This document shows positions 7,845 through 15,959 of a stretch of 64,000 nt of DNA, piece after piece (position 1 is the stretch's first letter; every line of letters starts with the position of its first letter). Under the pieces are notes generated by a model. It saw nothing but the letters and a program-made list of their open reading frames with translations, was not told where the DNA came from and did not search any database. The stretch is from Collimonas sp. OK412 (GTDB lineage: Bacteria; Pseudomonadota; Gammaproteobacteria; Burkholderiales; Burkholderiaceae_D). The DNA is taken from NCBI RefSeq assembly GCF_900112135.1, contig NZ_FOLC01000001.1, forward strand, positions 1 to 64,000, given 5' to 3'. The position numbers and the translations under genes are program-made.

Positions 7845-9287
7845 ATGTCCGCCCTTAATTCGACTAATGCTATAGCCAAGGCACAACCAAGAACTATCAT
7901 TCCGACCATTACCGAGGTCGGGTTGATTGCCTCGACCAACGCTGCGAACACTGGCATTGAAATTGCGATTACCCACATTGCTTTCGGTTTGGCGAAATAC
8001 AAACCAAGTGGTGCTGAGGAAGTTTTGCAAGACGAAATAATGCGGGTTGCCATTGCTGGCGGCGGCAAAGTTTCCTCTACGCAGATTCAAGTACATGCAG
8101 AGGCAATTGCACCTGCCGGTTCGCCATTTTGGTGCGGTGAGGTCGGTTTTTTTGCCGATGGAATCCTGTTAGCGATATACAGCAAACCAGATGCCCCGAC
8201 GCTGTATTTTGCAGACGATAGCGTCACAACCGTCTCGTACACTTTGGGCTTCTCTGCTCTACCGGCAGATACCGTGACAGTGCTGATTGATCCGAACATT
8301 AATACCGCCATACAGTTGATTGGGGCACATGAAACCGCTAATGACCCTCATCCGCAATATCGGAGGCTCGCCACCGAGACGCACACTGGTGTACTCGAAA
8401 TCGCCACGCAAGCCGAAACGGATGCGGGCACGGATGACGAACGCGCGATCACTGCAAAAAAATTGGCACAATGTTTGGTTCGCTTCGCTCCTCTCGATAG
8501 TCCAGCTCTTTCCGGCACACCGACAGCGCCGACGCCAGCCAATGGCGACAACTCGCTCAAGATTGCCAATACGGCCTTTGTGCAAAAGGCCATTGTCCAG
8601 GCGGTGATCGGACAAATCGTGTTTGAGGCGCGCACCAGCGCCCGCGCCGGGTATCTGAAACTCAATGGCGCGCTGGTCGATCGCGCCGATTATCCCGACC
8701 TCTGGGCCTACGCCCAGGCAAGCGGCGCGCTCATTGCGGAGGCAACTTGGGCGAACGGTAACTGGGGTTGCTTCTCTTCTGGCGACGGCGCCACAAATTT
8801 CCGCATTCCTGAATTGCGCGGGGAAATGCTGCGTTGCTGGGACGATGGGCGCGGCGTCGATGCCGCACGCGGTATCGGTACTTGGCAAGATAGTCAGAAC
8901 CGACTCCACAGTCATACCGCCAGCGCGGGAGCGGTCGGCGATCACATTCACACCGGATGGACGGATGCTCAGGGCTGGCACGGCCACCATGGCGGTACGT
9001 CCTGGGCAGGCGATCACGCGCACTCCGTCAACAGTTCCCCAGGTAACGGTCAAGGTGCCCCCGGCGGCAATAGCGTGCAGCAAAGCGGTGGCGCAATGGC
9101 TACCAGCGTCGCCGGCGGCCATTCTCACGCCTTCGACACCGATGGCAACGGCACGCACCAGCACAACATCGGTATTGGCGGGGCCGGCAATCATACCCAC
9201 GCCATTACGGTCAACCTCGACGGCGGCAATGAAGCCCGCCCACGCAACCTCGCCATGTTGGCGATGATCCGCGCCTATCCAGTTTAA
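7845..9287 (+). CDS. tail fibre protein with collar domain and histidine-rich tip
   Basis: 480 aa. Residues 1-155 match the phage tail-collar fibre N-terminal domain (DUF3751 type), which attaches fibres to the baseplate. A junction with ANDPHPQYRR and GVLEIATQAETDAGTDDERAITAKKLA is typical of GpH-like fibres. A collar domain follows at about 268-340 (AGYLKLNGALVDRADYPDLW, FRIPELRGEMLRCWD). The last 140 residues are a ladder of H-x-H motifs (HSH, HIH, HAH, HQH, HTH), the arrangement that binds iron along the axis of trimeric needle tips such as T4 gp37. The protein recognises the host surface. The downstream fibre assembly gene supports the call. Confidence 0.88.
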   Translation: MSALNSTNAIAKAQPRTIIPTITEVGLIASTNAANTGIEIAITHIAFGLAKYKPSGAEEVLQDEIMRVAIAGGGKVSSTQIQVHAEAIAPAGSPFWCGEVGFFADGILLAIYSKPDAPTLYFADDSVTTVSYTLGFSALPADTVTVLIDPNINTAIQLIGAHETANDPHPQYRRLATETHTGVLEIATQAETDAGTDDERAITAKKLAQCLVRFAPLDSPALSGTPTAPTPANGDNSLKIANTAFVQKAIVQAVIGQIVFEARTSARAGYLKLNGALVDRADYPDLWAYAQASGALIAEATWANGNWGCFSSGDGATNFRIPELRGEMLRCWDDGRGVDAARGIGTWQDSQNRLHSHTASAGAVGDHIHTGWTDAQGWHGHHGGTSWAGDHAHSVNSSPGNGQGAPGGNSVQQSGGAMATSVAGGHSHAFDTDGNGTHQHNIGIGGAGNHTHAITVNLDGGNEARPRNLAMLAMIRAYPV

Positions 9288-9297
9288 GGAGCAAAAA

Positions 9298-9900
9298 ATG
9301 CTGATTCATCAATACGACAACCACAACGGTCAATATCACAGCAGTCGTTTAGCCGATGCAGATCCACGCCACCTCGACCGCTGGCTGATACCGGCATTCA
9401 GCACCACGGAGACGATGCCGGAACGCACCGCACTGTCCTGGCCGTTTTATCGTGATGGTGCTTGGACCCTGCTGCCGGACTATCGCGGCCGCATCCTGTA
9501 TCGCCAGGACACCGGCGAGGCGGCCGAGATCCTTGTCGCCGGTCAGACACCCGCCGAACAGGGTTTAACGGACGTGCCGCGCCCCTCGGACAATCACGCC
9601 TGGCGCGATGGGGAGTGGAAAATCGATCCTGCCGTGATCGCGCAAAAACAACGGGCAGCAGCGATGGCCGAATTCGAGCGGCGTATGACGTTGGCCCGAG
9701 CGAAGAACACCGGCAAGGCTGACGCCTATGCGGCTGGCTTACTTTCCGAAGTGGAAATTGACCATTTCCGGCTCTGGTCGGCCTATCAGCTCGCACTCGT
9801 GCGGGCAATTGAGCAAGACGGCTTTTCCGACGCTGTCGTTTGGCCGACGGAGCCTGACGAGGATCATGTTCTGGCACCCCTATCGCGACTCTCGGAATGA
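9298..9900 (+). CDS. tail fibre assembly chaperone
   Basis: 200 aa, 10 bases after the fibre gene and preceded by AAGGAG. The middle contains the DNHAWRDGEWKID segment characteristic of caudoviral tail fibre assembly proteins, followed by a helical C-terminal part ending in WPTEPD. These chaperones fold or trimerise the fibre tip encoded directly upstream. Overlaps the next gene by four bases. Confidence 0.75.
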   Translation: MLIHQYDNHNGQYHSSRLADADPRHLDRWLIPAFSTTETMPERTALSWPFYRDGAWTLLPDYRGRILYRQDTGEAAEILVAGQTPAEQGLTDVPRPSDNHAWRDGEWKIDPAVIAQKQRAAAMAEFERRMTLARAKNTGKADAYAAGLLSEVEIDHFRLWSAYQLALVRAIEQDGFSDAVVWPTEPDEDHVLAPLSRLSE

Positions 9901-10196
9901 GTCAAGAAAAGAACACGGTCGCAACGGCGATATTTTATCGTCAGGTTCGGGATTTCGTCGCAAAAACACCGGTTTGGGGTATGGCAATCCGCTACCAGAC
10001 GAAGCCGGACGAGCGTTTTGATATGACACTGATCTCGCGGCGTATCTATGGGCGCCCGGATGAGTTCTTGGTCGTGATGGCCGCCGCTGGCTTAGATTCC
10101 GTTGAGCAGGAGTTGCCAGAGCAATTGCTGGTGTTGCCAACAGAGTCTCAGCTGCTGACGCTCAAGACGGCCGCGCGTTTTGGGAATTTCGGATAA
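9897..10196 (+). CDS. small baseplate/LysM-like protein
   Basis: 99 aa, ATGA overlap with the fibre chaperone gene. The segment FDMTLISRRIYGRPDEFLVVMAAAG followed by ELPEQLLVLPT has the D.IS..IYG......L..AN.......L..G.....P rhythm of LysM/GpX-like modules found in gp53 or tail protein X. Such proteins sit at the baseplate and may contact peptidoglycan. The assignment is by pattern only. Confidence 0.45.
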   Translation: MSQEKNTVATAIFYRQVRDFVAKTPVWGMAIRYQTKPDERFDMTLISRRIYGRPDEFLVVMAAAGLDSVEQELPEQLLVLPTESQLLTLKTAARFGNFG

Positions 10197-11194
10197 TGGC
10201 AAACATCAATAGCGCGAAATTGGCCGCGGTGCTGGGCATTCGTGGTTCAGCAAAGGCAGCGGATCAACTCCGGAAGGCCGATGCGGAGCGTCGTGCCAAG
10301 GCCGTCAATCTTCTACGTCCGCGTGAGGTCAAAGGCGAATACAGCGCTGAGCGGCTGTTGCTTACCTCCCTGGGTGGTCAGGTTCGCCTGATTACCAACG
10401 ATGACCTCGTGGTTTTTAGGAAGAATGCCAAGGCGTTGGGCAGCAAACTCAAGCCTGGATTGACGGCGCAGCAAATTATTAACCTGTCTTTGCCGGAGGA
10501 CCGAGAACGGGCCAATGAGCAGATCAGGATGGCAGTGCCGGCGGGAACAAACCGGGGAGACATCCGGTTTGTGACTGACGCATCGGCTGACTCGGATGTG
10601 GCCCGACACTATGTATCGGTTGAGATCATGAATTTTGATGCGGCAGTTGCTTCGCCAACAGATCCCAAGGCCCTGGCTAAATGGCTAGTCAAAGACAGTC
10701 CCTTGAAATTTGAATGCGACTGCGGCCGGTTCACATATTGGTATCGCTATATCGCCACGGTGGGTGGGTTCGTCAAAGGTCGGCAGGAAGCCGCGTATCC
10801 CAAGTTACGCAATCCCAGACTCAGCGGTGTGGCTTGCAAGCATGCGCTACGCGTGATGAAGGAATTCAGCAGCAGCTTGGCGGTGCGCGGAATCGTCGCC
10901 GGCATGGTGGAACGCGGACAAAAGGGCGCCATCAAACAGTCAGCGGTGATTGCGCAGGCCAAGGCGCGCGAGATCGCTGCAGCACAAGCGCGTAAAAATC
11001 GAGCTATCAACGTCAAGCAGCCGAGCAAATCTGCGGAAAGTCTGAAGAGCGCCGTGATAGCCGCAGCAAAGAAGGCGGATAAGGCGGCAGGTATGGCGAT
11101 TATTGAAGCAAAAAAAACACTGCAAAAACTCAAGGATGCCGGTCAACTCTCTCAGACGGACTTCGACGTGATCACGATGAAATTGAAGGGATAG
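10196..11194 (+). CDS. SWIM-type zinc-finger protein
   Basis: 332 aa, starting on the stop of the previous gene. Residues 174-216 contain CDC, then 37 residues, then CKH: the C-x-C-x(n)-C-x-H signature of SWIM zinc fingers, which bind nucleic acid or protein. The N-terminal part is alpha/beta; the C-terminal 110 residues are rich in alanine and lysine and predicted helical (AKAREIAAAQARKNRAI, AAAKKADKAAGMAIIEAKKTL), suggesting a coiled coil or nucleic-acid-binding tail. It lies among tail genes, so a packaged or structural DNA-binding protein is possible. Function not established. Confidence 0.55.
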   Translation: MANINSAKLAAVLGIRGSAKAADQLRKADAERRAKAVNLLRPREVKGEYSAERLLLTSLGGQVRLITNDDLVVFRKNAKALGSKLKPGLTAQQIINLSLPEDRERANEQIRMAVPAGTNRGDIRFVTDASADSDVARHYVSVEIMNFDAAVASPTDPKALAKWLVKDSPLKFECDCGRFTYWYRYIATVGGFVKGRQEAAYPKLRNPRLSGVACKHALRVMKEFSSSLAVRGIVAGMVERGQKGAIKQSAVIAQAKAREIAAAQARKNRAINVKQPSKSAESLKSAVIAAAKKADKAAGMAIIEAKKTLQKLKDAGQLSQTDFDVITMKLKG

Positions 11195-11196
11195 AC

Positions 11197-11703
11197 ATGC
11201 TGCACAGCGTACCAATGCAAATCAACAAGGCAGCTCGCAGCGTCACGTTGCGCCACCCGAATGGCATTCCATGCCACGCTTTCCGGCAACGCGTAATGCG
11301 CCAGGCAGACGACAGCATAGGTGGCATGCCCACGCTCGGCGGCCTTGGCGTGTTGGATTCGTCGGATGAGCCGGATGTCGAGTGGGATTTACTCGGGGAC
11401 GCCAAGTTGTTGATCGTAGAAAATTTCCAGCCATCGACGGTTATTGACCGCGGGGATGCGCTGGACAACGCCGAGCCGCAAATTTTCGCTCTGATCGAAG
11501 CATTGACACCGGTAGAGGACCCCGCGCACTTTACGGCGAAGACCAAGGACGTGCTTTATATGCTGTTGCATGCGGACGTCAAGATCGCCTATGAAATCGT
11601 GGCAATCGACGGCGATATCAATATCGCTCCGTATAGCAGAAAGTACATTTTGCATAAACGCGATGATTTGACTTATATCGATGGATTTAAAATAAGTAAT
11701 TGA
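11197..11703 (+). CDS. phage protein of unknown function
   Basis: 168 aa, two bases after the SWIM-finger gene and so probably co-translated. A short N-terminal segment with ARSVTLRHPNGIPCHAFRQRV is followed by an acidic central linker (LDSSDEPDVEWDLLGDAK) and a strand-rich C-terminus. No family recognised. It ends the unit that begins with the tail fibre; an inverted repeat follows immediately. Confidence 0.45.
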   Translation: MLHSVPMQINKAARSVTLRHPNGIPCHAFRQRVMRQADDSIGGMPTLGGLGVLDSSDEPDVEWDLLGDAKLLIVENFQPSTVIDRGDALDNAEPQIFALIEALTPVEDPAHFTAKTKDVLYMLLHADVKIAYEIVAIDGDINIAPYSRKYILHKRDDLTYIDGFKISN

Positions 11704-11707
11704 ATCC

Positions 11708-11738
11708 CCGCTGAATTGTAACTAGGACGATTCAGCGG
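11708..11738. terminator. inverted repeat, possible terminator
   Basis: A perfect 9-bp stem (CCGCTGAAT / ATTCAGCGG) with a 13-base loop starts four bases after the stop at 11703. It lies between this gene and the convergent lipase gene at 11802-13769. No T-run follows on either side, so intrinsic termination is uncertain. Confidence 0.4.
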
Positions 11739-11801
11739 ATATCTTCGCAGCTAAACTCAAGTCCGGGCGGCGTTTGATCTTTGGACATTCCTGGAATGTC
11801 G

Positions 11802-13769
11802 TCAAAGTACCGTTTTACATGCCGTTGGCGGTGTCAGTTCGAAATCTTCCGGCCTGCGTCCTTTCGCGCGTTTGAGGTCGACCTGTAGGCATTGTGGCGT
11901 GTCCAATTCAAGGTGTCCAACTGTGTTGACCGACAAGTGCGAGGCGAGCATGCGTCCTAATTCACGATATCCCCAGAATAGATAAGAGCTTGAGTTGTAG
12001 GTTGATGCGACGGTGCCGAGTTGGGGAAATATCATCCAGCCATCTTTTTTTCCTCTGATCTTGGCTCTGACCTTGGTATTGTGTCCGTAAAAGACTTCAA
12101 GAAAACAATTTACCTGGTTTTTCTCGCCGCACTTATCGGGATAACCCTGTGCGATCGCCCGCTCATCCCATGCTGCCTTGATCAACCAAATGTGAGCAAT
12201 TCGCGGAGCGGCCCCATCCACAGCTGGCCAGGTAGCTGTCCCTTTAACGACCGGATTTTTCCACGCCGAGAGGTTATAAACGCGCTTAGGTTTATGCTGC
12301 GGCTGCCCCTCACAGACGTCCTTCAGATGTTGCAGCGCATCGAATTCCAGTGTGATATTTTCTTTTTGAAGAGCCTTGCGTACTGTGCAAATGTCTGACA
12401 TATCGCCTTCAACGTCGGCGGCGGTATCTACCACGATAATGTCATCGAATCCGCGCTTGAGCAGGCTGTAAAGGCCAAGATTCTCGGAACCGCCACCATC
12501 GCTCAGGTGCAGCTCTTGCACGGTTCCCTGACTGCTCTGCATGGTGGCATCGACACCCCACCGAAGTGCGGGGATTCCGTTGCTGAATTTATCTACAACG
12601 GTTTGCTCCACCTTATTTTCGATGCCTTGCGCATCGGCAAAGCCGGCGGATGCGCGCACACTGGTGCCAAGATCTTTTATCGGCATTGACGCGAAGTCGT
12701 TGATATAGCCGTTCCGGATAGAGCCATAACCGAATGGTGTCATTTCAAATATATTTTGGGTGTTAGGCTCCCACGATTTATTTCCGTTTGTTGAGTTGAC
12801 GATCCATAGCGGCATAATTTTTAGTGCGGCGGGTGCAGCTGCCGTGGAATAAAGGTCGTGAAGTTGTGACCAAGTCGTTGTGCCAGGATCTACCCGGATC
12901 CCTCGTTTGGCAACGTCTGTATCGGGCGTGCCGGCATTGGTGTATTTCCAATGTTCTGTCTCATCATGCTCGAATTGACCGCTGAGTTTAGTGACATCCC
13001 GTGGTTTGGGGCTTAGCCCCCATGTTCGTTCAATGCCGTATTGATAAATGCGAGGCACAGCAGAAGCGCTGCCGAACGCATGGAGGGCAACTTCTTTGGT
13101 CAGAGCGTTGAGGACTCCGCGACGCATTTGTTGTTCAGGAGCGCCCTGTAGGCCGCCATTGAGATAGACGGGAGTGGGTTGGATAACATCTGGCCAGCGA
13201 ACAATATGTGCTTGCCAGCGGTAAGGGTCGTCTGTGCCTAATAAATTTCCCATCGCTCGGAAATGTGCAGGGCCATCGCATTCAGACATACCCTTTACCG
13301 GAGGTTTCAGTTTGGCGGCCTGCATCGCCTGCTGTAGCCTGGAGTCTGGCTTATCATCTTTTGTCCAGTAAGTGGGGATGCAATCGTCAAAAATCTGAGA
13401 AAGCGTGAAATTATGGCGCTTTGACTCAAGCATCTTTGTAAAGTACCAGTACGCAGCATAACTGCCACCTGAGACGGAAGAGATAGCATCCACTTGTTCT
13501 AGTACGCCCGCATCATGCAGACCATGGAGCACACCATGGGCAAACATGGCCGCTTTTGTTCCGCCACCGGATAACGCGAGGCCAATGGTGGGTTGTTTTT
13601 CTTTGTCTGGTCGGTAACTTCGCTCAAGCTTGTAGTCTTCCGCAAGCGAGGCCGGCGTGATTTTTTCGATTGAATTGCGAGGTGCTGGTATCTCTTGCGC
13701 CTGTAACGACGCAGTGATACTGACTGCTAGGGTGAAAAAAAAACCCGAAAAAGGCTGTATGCGTGGCAT
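11802..13769 (-). CDS. secreted patatin/cPLA2-like phospholipase
   Basis: 655 aa. Residues 1-25 form a Sec signal peptide ending near SLQAQ. The lipase core begins at TIGLALSGGGTKAA (oxyanion glycines 68-70), with the nucleophile in SVSGGS (S100) and the partner aspartate in SDGGGSENLGL (D424), giving the Ser-Asp dyad of the patatin/cytosolic phospholipase A2 superfamily. The long spacing between the two and the DGG..NLGL form are closer to cPLA2-like proteins than to short patatins. Expected to act on phospholipids in the periplasm or outside the cell. It is the only minus-strand gene among the prophage tail genes, has its own 256-bp upstream region, and looks like a lysogenic-conversion cargo gene. 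Confidence 0.85.
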   Translation of the reverse strand: MPRIQPFSGFFFTLAVSITASLQAQEIPAPRNSIEKITPASLAEDYKLERSYRPDKEKQPTIGLALSGGGTKAAMFAHGVLHGLHDAGVLEQVDAISSVSGGSYAAYWYFTKMLESKRHNFTLSQIFDDCIPTYWTKDDKPDSRLQQAMQAAKLKPPVKGMSECDGPAHFRAMGNLLGTDDPYRWQAHIVRWPDVIQPTPVYLNGGLQGAPEQQMRRGVLNALTKEVALHAFGSASAVPRIYQYGIERTWGLSPKPRDVTKLSGQFEHDETEHWKYTNAGTPDTDVAKRGIRVDPGTTTWSQLHDLYSTAAAPAALKIMPLWIVNSTNGNKSWEPNTQNIFEMTPFGYGSIRNGYINDFASMPIKDLGTSVRASAGFADAQGIENKVEQTVVDKFSNGIPALRWGVDATMQSSQGTVQELHLSDGGGSENLGLYSLLKRGFDDIIVVDTAADVEGDMSDICTVRKALQKENITLEFDALQHLKDVCEGQPQHKPKRVYNLSAWKNPVVKGTATWPAVDGAAPRIAHIWLIKAAWDERAIAQGYPDKCGEKNQVNCFLEVFYGHNTKVRAKIRGKKDGWMIFPQLGTVASTYNSSSYLFWGYRELGRMLASHLSVNTVGHLELDTPQCLQVDLKRAKGRRPEDFELTPPTACKTVL

Positions 13770-13963
13770 TCCGATTCCCCCTCGTCATTACCGTAGGTTG
13801 AGCGTGCACTACATTATTTTCATTTGAGGATTGGCATCCTCTTGTATTAGCAACAGTAGTGATGGTAGTTTTTTGTTGATTTTCGGCAATTATGAAGTCT
13901 TTTGAGTTTTTTCGATATCTATATTTTTAAGTTGTTTTCCTGAAGCGATCGCGTATTCCTGTA

Positions 13964-14004
13964 GGAAAACACCCCTCAAATCGCTCTTCCGTTACCCCTA
14001 TCAT
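13964..14004 (+). promoter_or_regulatory. phage-type promoter motif, copy 3
   Basis: GGAAAAC at 13964-13970 followed by ACCC, with TATCAT starting at 13999, again 35 bp after the first G. It lies 62 bp before the start at 14026. An inverted copy of the box (GTTTTCC, 13934-13940) lies 23 bp away facing the lipase gene, but I see no good -10 at the matching distance on that strand. The rest of the 13770-14025 gap is AT-rich and holds no gene. Confidence 0.5.
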
Positions 14005-14025
14005 TTGCTTCAACGAAGGGGATAC

Positions 14026-15954
14026 ATGGACGAATTCACACGCATCGAAGCCGACGCCCATCGTGGCGCAATGGGGCATAACAATCTGTCGGAGCCCACT
14101 CAGGCGCAGAAACTGGCAGGTAACTACAAAGTAGGTAGAACGACCCTTCATGGCATGGCCATCGCCATCGAGCAGCCGCGCGGATCGTTCCGTTCCGGCA
14201 TCGATGCGGCGGGCCGGCCATGGCAAAACAGGATGTCAGCGCATTACGGCTATCTCGTTGGTACGACTGACAATGATGGCGACGAACTCGATGTCTTCAT
14301 CGGCTATTACTCAGAGTCGCGAGCCGCCTTTGTTATTAACCAGGTCAATCAGCAGACCGGTGCATTTGATGAGCACAAAATCATGCTCGGCTTTCCGGAT
14401 AGCCAGGCGGCATCCTGCGCCTATCTGGAGAGCTATCACCGAGGCTGGCAGGGGCTGGGCGATATTGTCTCGATCTCCATTCCTCAGCTGAAATGGTGGG
14501 CCAAGCATGGCAACCACACCAAGCCGATCAACGCGGCGATTCTTCCAATTTTAGGGTATGACAACATGAATAAAGTAATGTGGGATGGTGAGTCTCCCAT
14601 TGGCAAGACCTATGATGGGCTGCTATACGACATTCGGCGCCACGATGAAAACGGGTTGATGTACGACCCGTTGAGCGTGACGGACATTTTGGATGATGCG
14701 GAGGGCGTCTATACCTTCGATGCGCTAGTGACACCATTTGCGAAGCTTGAACGTAAGATGCAGATCTTGCAGAGCGTCATGGAACGCACCGGCGGCACCG
14801 TCAAGCCAGTCACCATGCAGATCACGGAACCGTTCAAGCAGCGCGGAACAGCCAATGTGGCGGTGGTCTATGAGTTGTCGGATGGGCAGACGCTCAGTAT
14901 CTTCTTTCACAATCCAGACGTGACACCGCAAAAAATCGTGCCAACGGACGATCTCATTTCGTGGAAGTGGATGCTCAATAAGAAGGATGTGACGATTGTT
15001 GCTGCGCCTGAGCGCGGCGTAGATCTGAACGTGCGCGAGGTGGTAAATCGGCTTATGCGCCTTGCCGAGAGAAATTCAGCCACGTTTCAGCGCGCCAATG
15101 CGAAGCGCTCTGCGCGCATGCAGGCGATTGAAACATTGAAGGCGGCGATCGCGGAAAAAGAAGCAACTTTGGCGCGGTTGCAGCGCGAGCTGGAAGTCAG
15201 GCGCGTCGAGAAGGAGTCTACGCCCAGTGTTCCGGATAGCTCCGGCATTGTGCCGGCGACACCTATCTCTGATCCTGTCGCCGAGCCGGTCACTGAGCTA
15301 GCTCCTGAACCAGCCCCCGAACCTATTGTCGTGGCTACAGCACCGCCCGAACCAGTCGCGGATCCTATTTCCGCCGAGACGGGTGAGGTTGTACCGGACG
15401 AGATCGTGGTGCCAGAGGTCATTGAAACACCGGAGAGTAGCAATCCAATTCCCGATGATGAATTTCCGCTGGCGGCCGCCGACCTTGTTCCCGTCACCCC
15501 TGCTGTCGTGACCGTTGATCCGGTTGTCGAAGCTAGTCCGGCTAGGGTGGAGCCGATGGCAATGACGGATCCCGTCGTGGATCCTGTGGGCGAACTAACG
15601 TCAGCTCCAGAATCGCAAGCGGAGGCTGAAGCCGATGTCGCAGAAGTGCCGGCGCCGGCGGAAGTTGCTACAAAGGCCGCTGTTGAGCCTGCTGCGACGA
15701 GTGAGCCGACACCGGTTGAGCAATCCGCACTCGCTACTCCTGAACCGCGAGCCGAAATGACGGCAGACGAAGCATTCCTGCAGTCTGTGATCGACGGCCA
15801 GGTCGACATCTTTGATCCTGCGCTGTCGGCCAATATCGAAGCCATCCTGACGCGCAATCCCGACAACGCCGAGATCCTTGCGAAATGGCAGCGTGCCGTT
15901 TCCACCTACACCGCCGCCATGCTGGCAGCAGCTTCCCAAACATTGAGTAACTGA
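14026..15954 (+). CDS. polyvalent protein with InPase-like domain
   Basis: 642 aa; ATG at 14026 chosen because GAAGGGG lies just upstream. Residues about 15-140 resemble the inorganic-pyrophosphatase-like (InPase) domain of phage polyvalent proteins: HYGYLVGTTDNDGDELDVFIG, with acidic residues D82, D84, D86 and D89 placed for metal binding. A helical part follows, then a coiled coil at about 345-400 (AIAEKEATLARLQRELEVRRVEKE). A long low-complexity P/E/A/V-rich linker (about 400-580, alternating PEPV/DPV units) leads to a short helical C-terminal domain. Polyvalent proteins are packaged and injected to counter host defences; that role is inferred from the family. It lies five bases before the giant methyltransferase-helicase gene. 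Confidence 0.65.
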   Translation: MDEFTRIEADAHRGAMGHNNLSEPTQAQKLAGNYKVGRTTLHGMAIAIEQPRGSFRSGIDAAGRPWQNRMSAHYGYLVGTTDNDGDELDVFIGYYSESRAAFVINQVNQQTGAFDEHKIMLGFPDSQAASCAYLESYHRGWQGLGDIVSISIPQLKWWAKHGNHTKPINAAILPILGYDNMNKVMWDGESPIGKTYDGLLYDIRRHDENGLMYDPLSVTDILDDAEGVYTFDALVTPFAKLERKMQILQSVMERTGGTVKPVTMQITEPFKQRGTANVAVVYELSDGQTLSIFFHNPDVTPQKIVPTDDLISWKWMLNKKDVTIVAAPERGVDLNVREVVNRLMRLAERNSATFQRANAKRSARMQAIETLKAAIAEKEATLARLQRELEVRRVEKESTPSVPDSSGIVPATPISDPVAEPVTELAPEPAPEPIVVATAPPEPVADPISAETGEVVPDEIVVPEVIETPESSNPIPDDEFPLAAADLVPVTPAVVTVDPVVEASPARVEPMAMTDPVVDPVGELTSAPESQAEAEADVAEVPAPAEVATKAAVEPAATSEPTPVEQSALATPEPRAEMTADEAFLQSVIDGQVDIFDPALSANIEAILTRNPDNAEILAKWQRAVSTYTAAMLAAASQTLSN

Positions 15955-15959
15955 ACACC

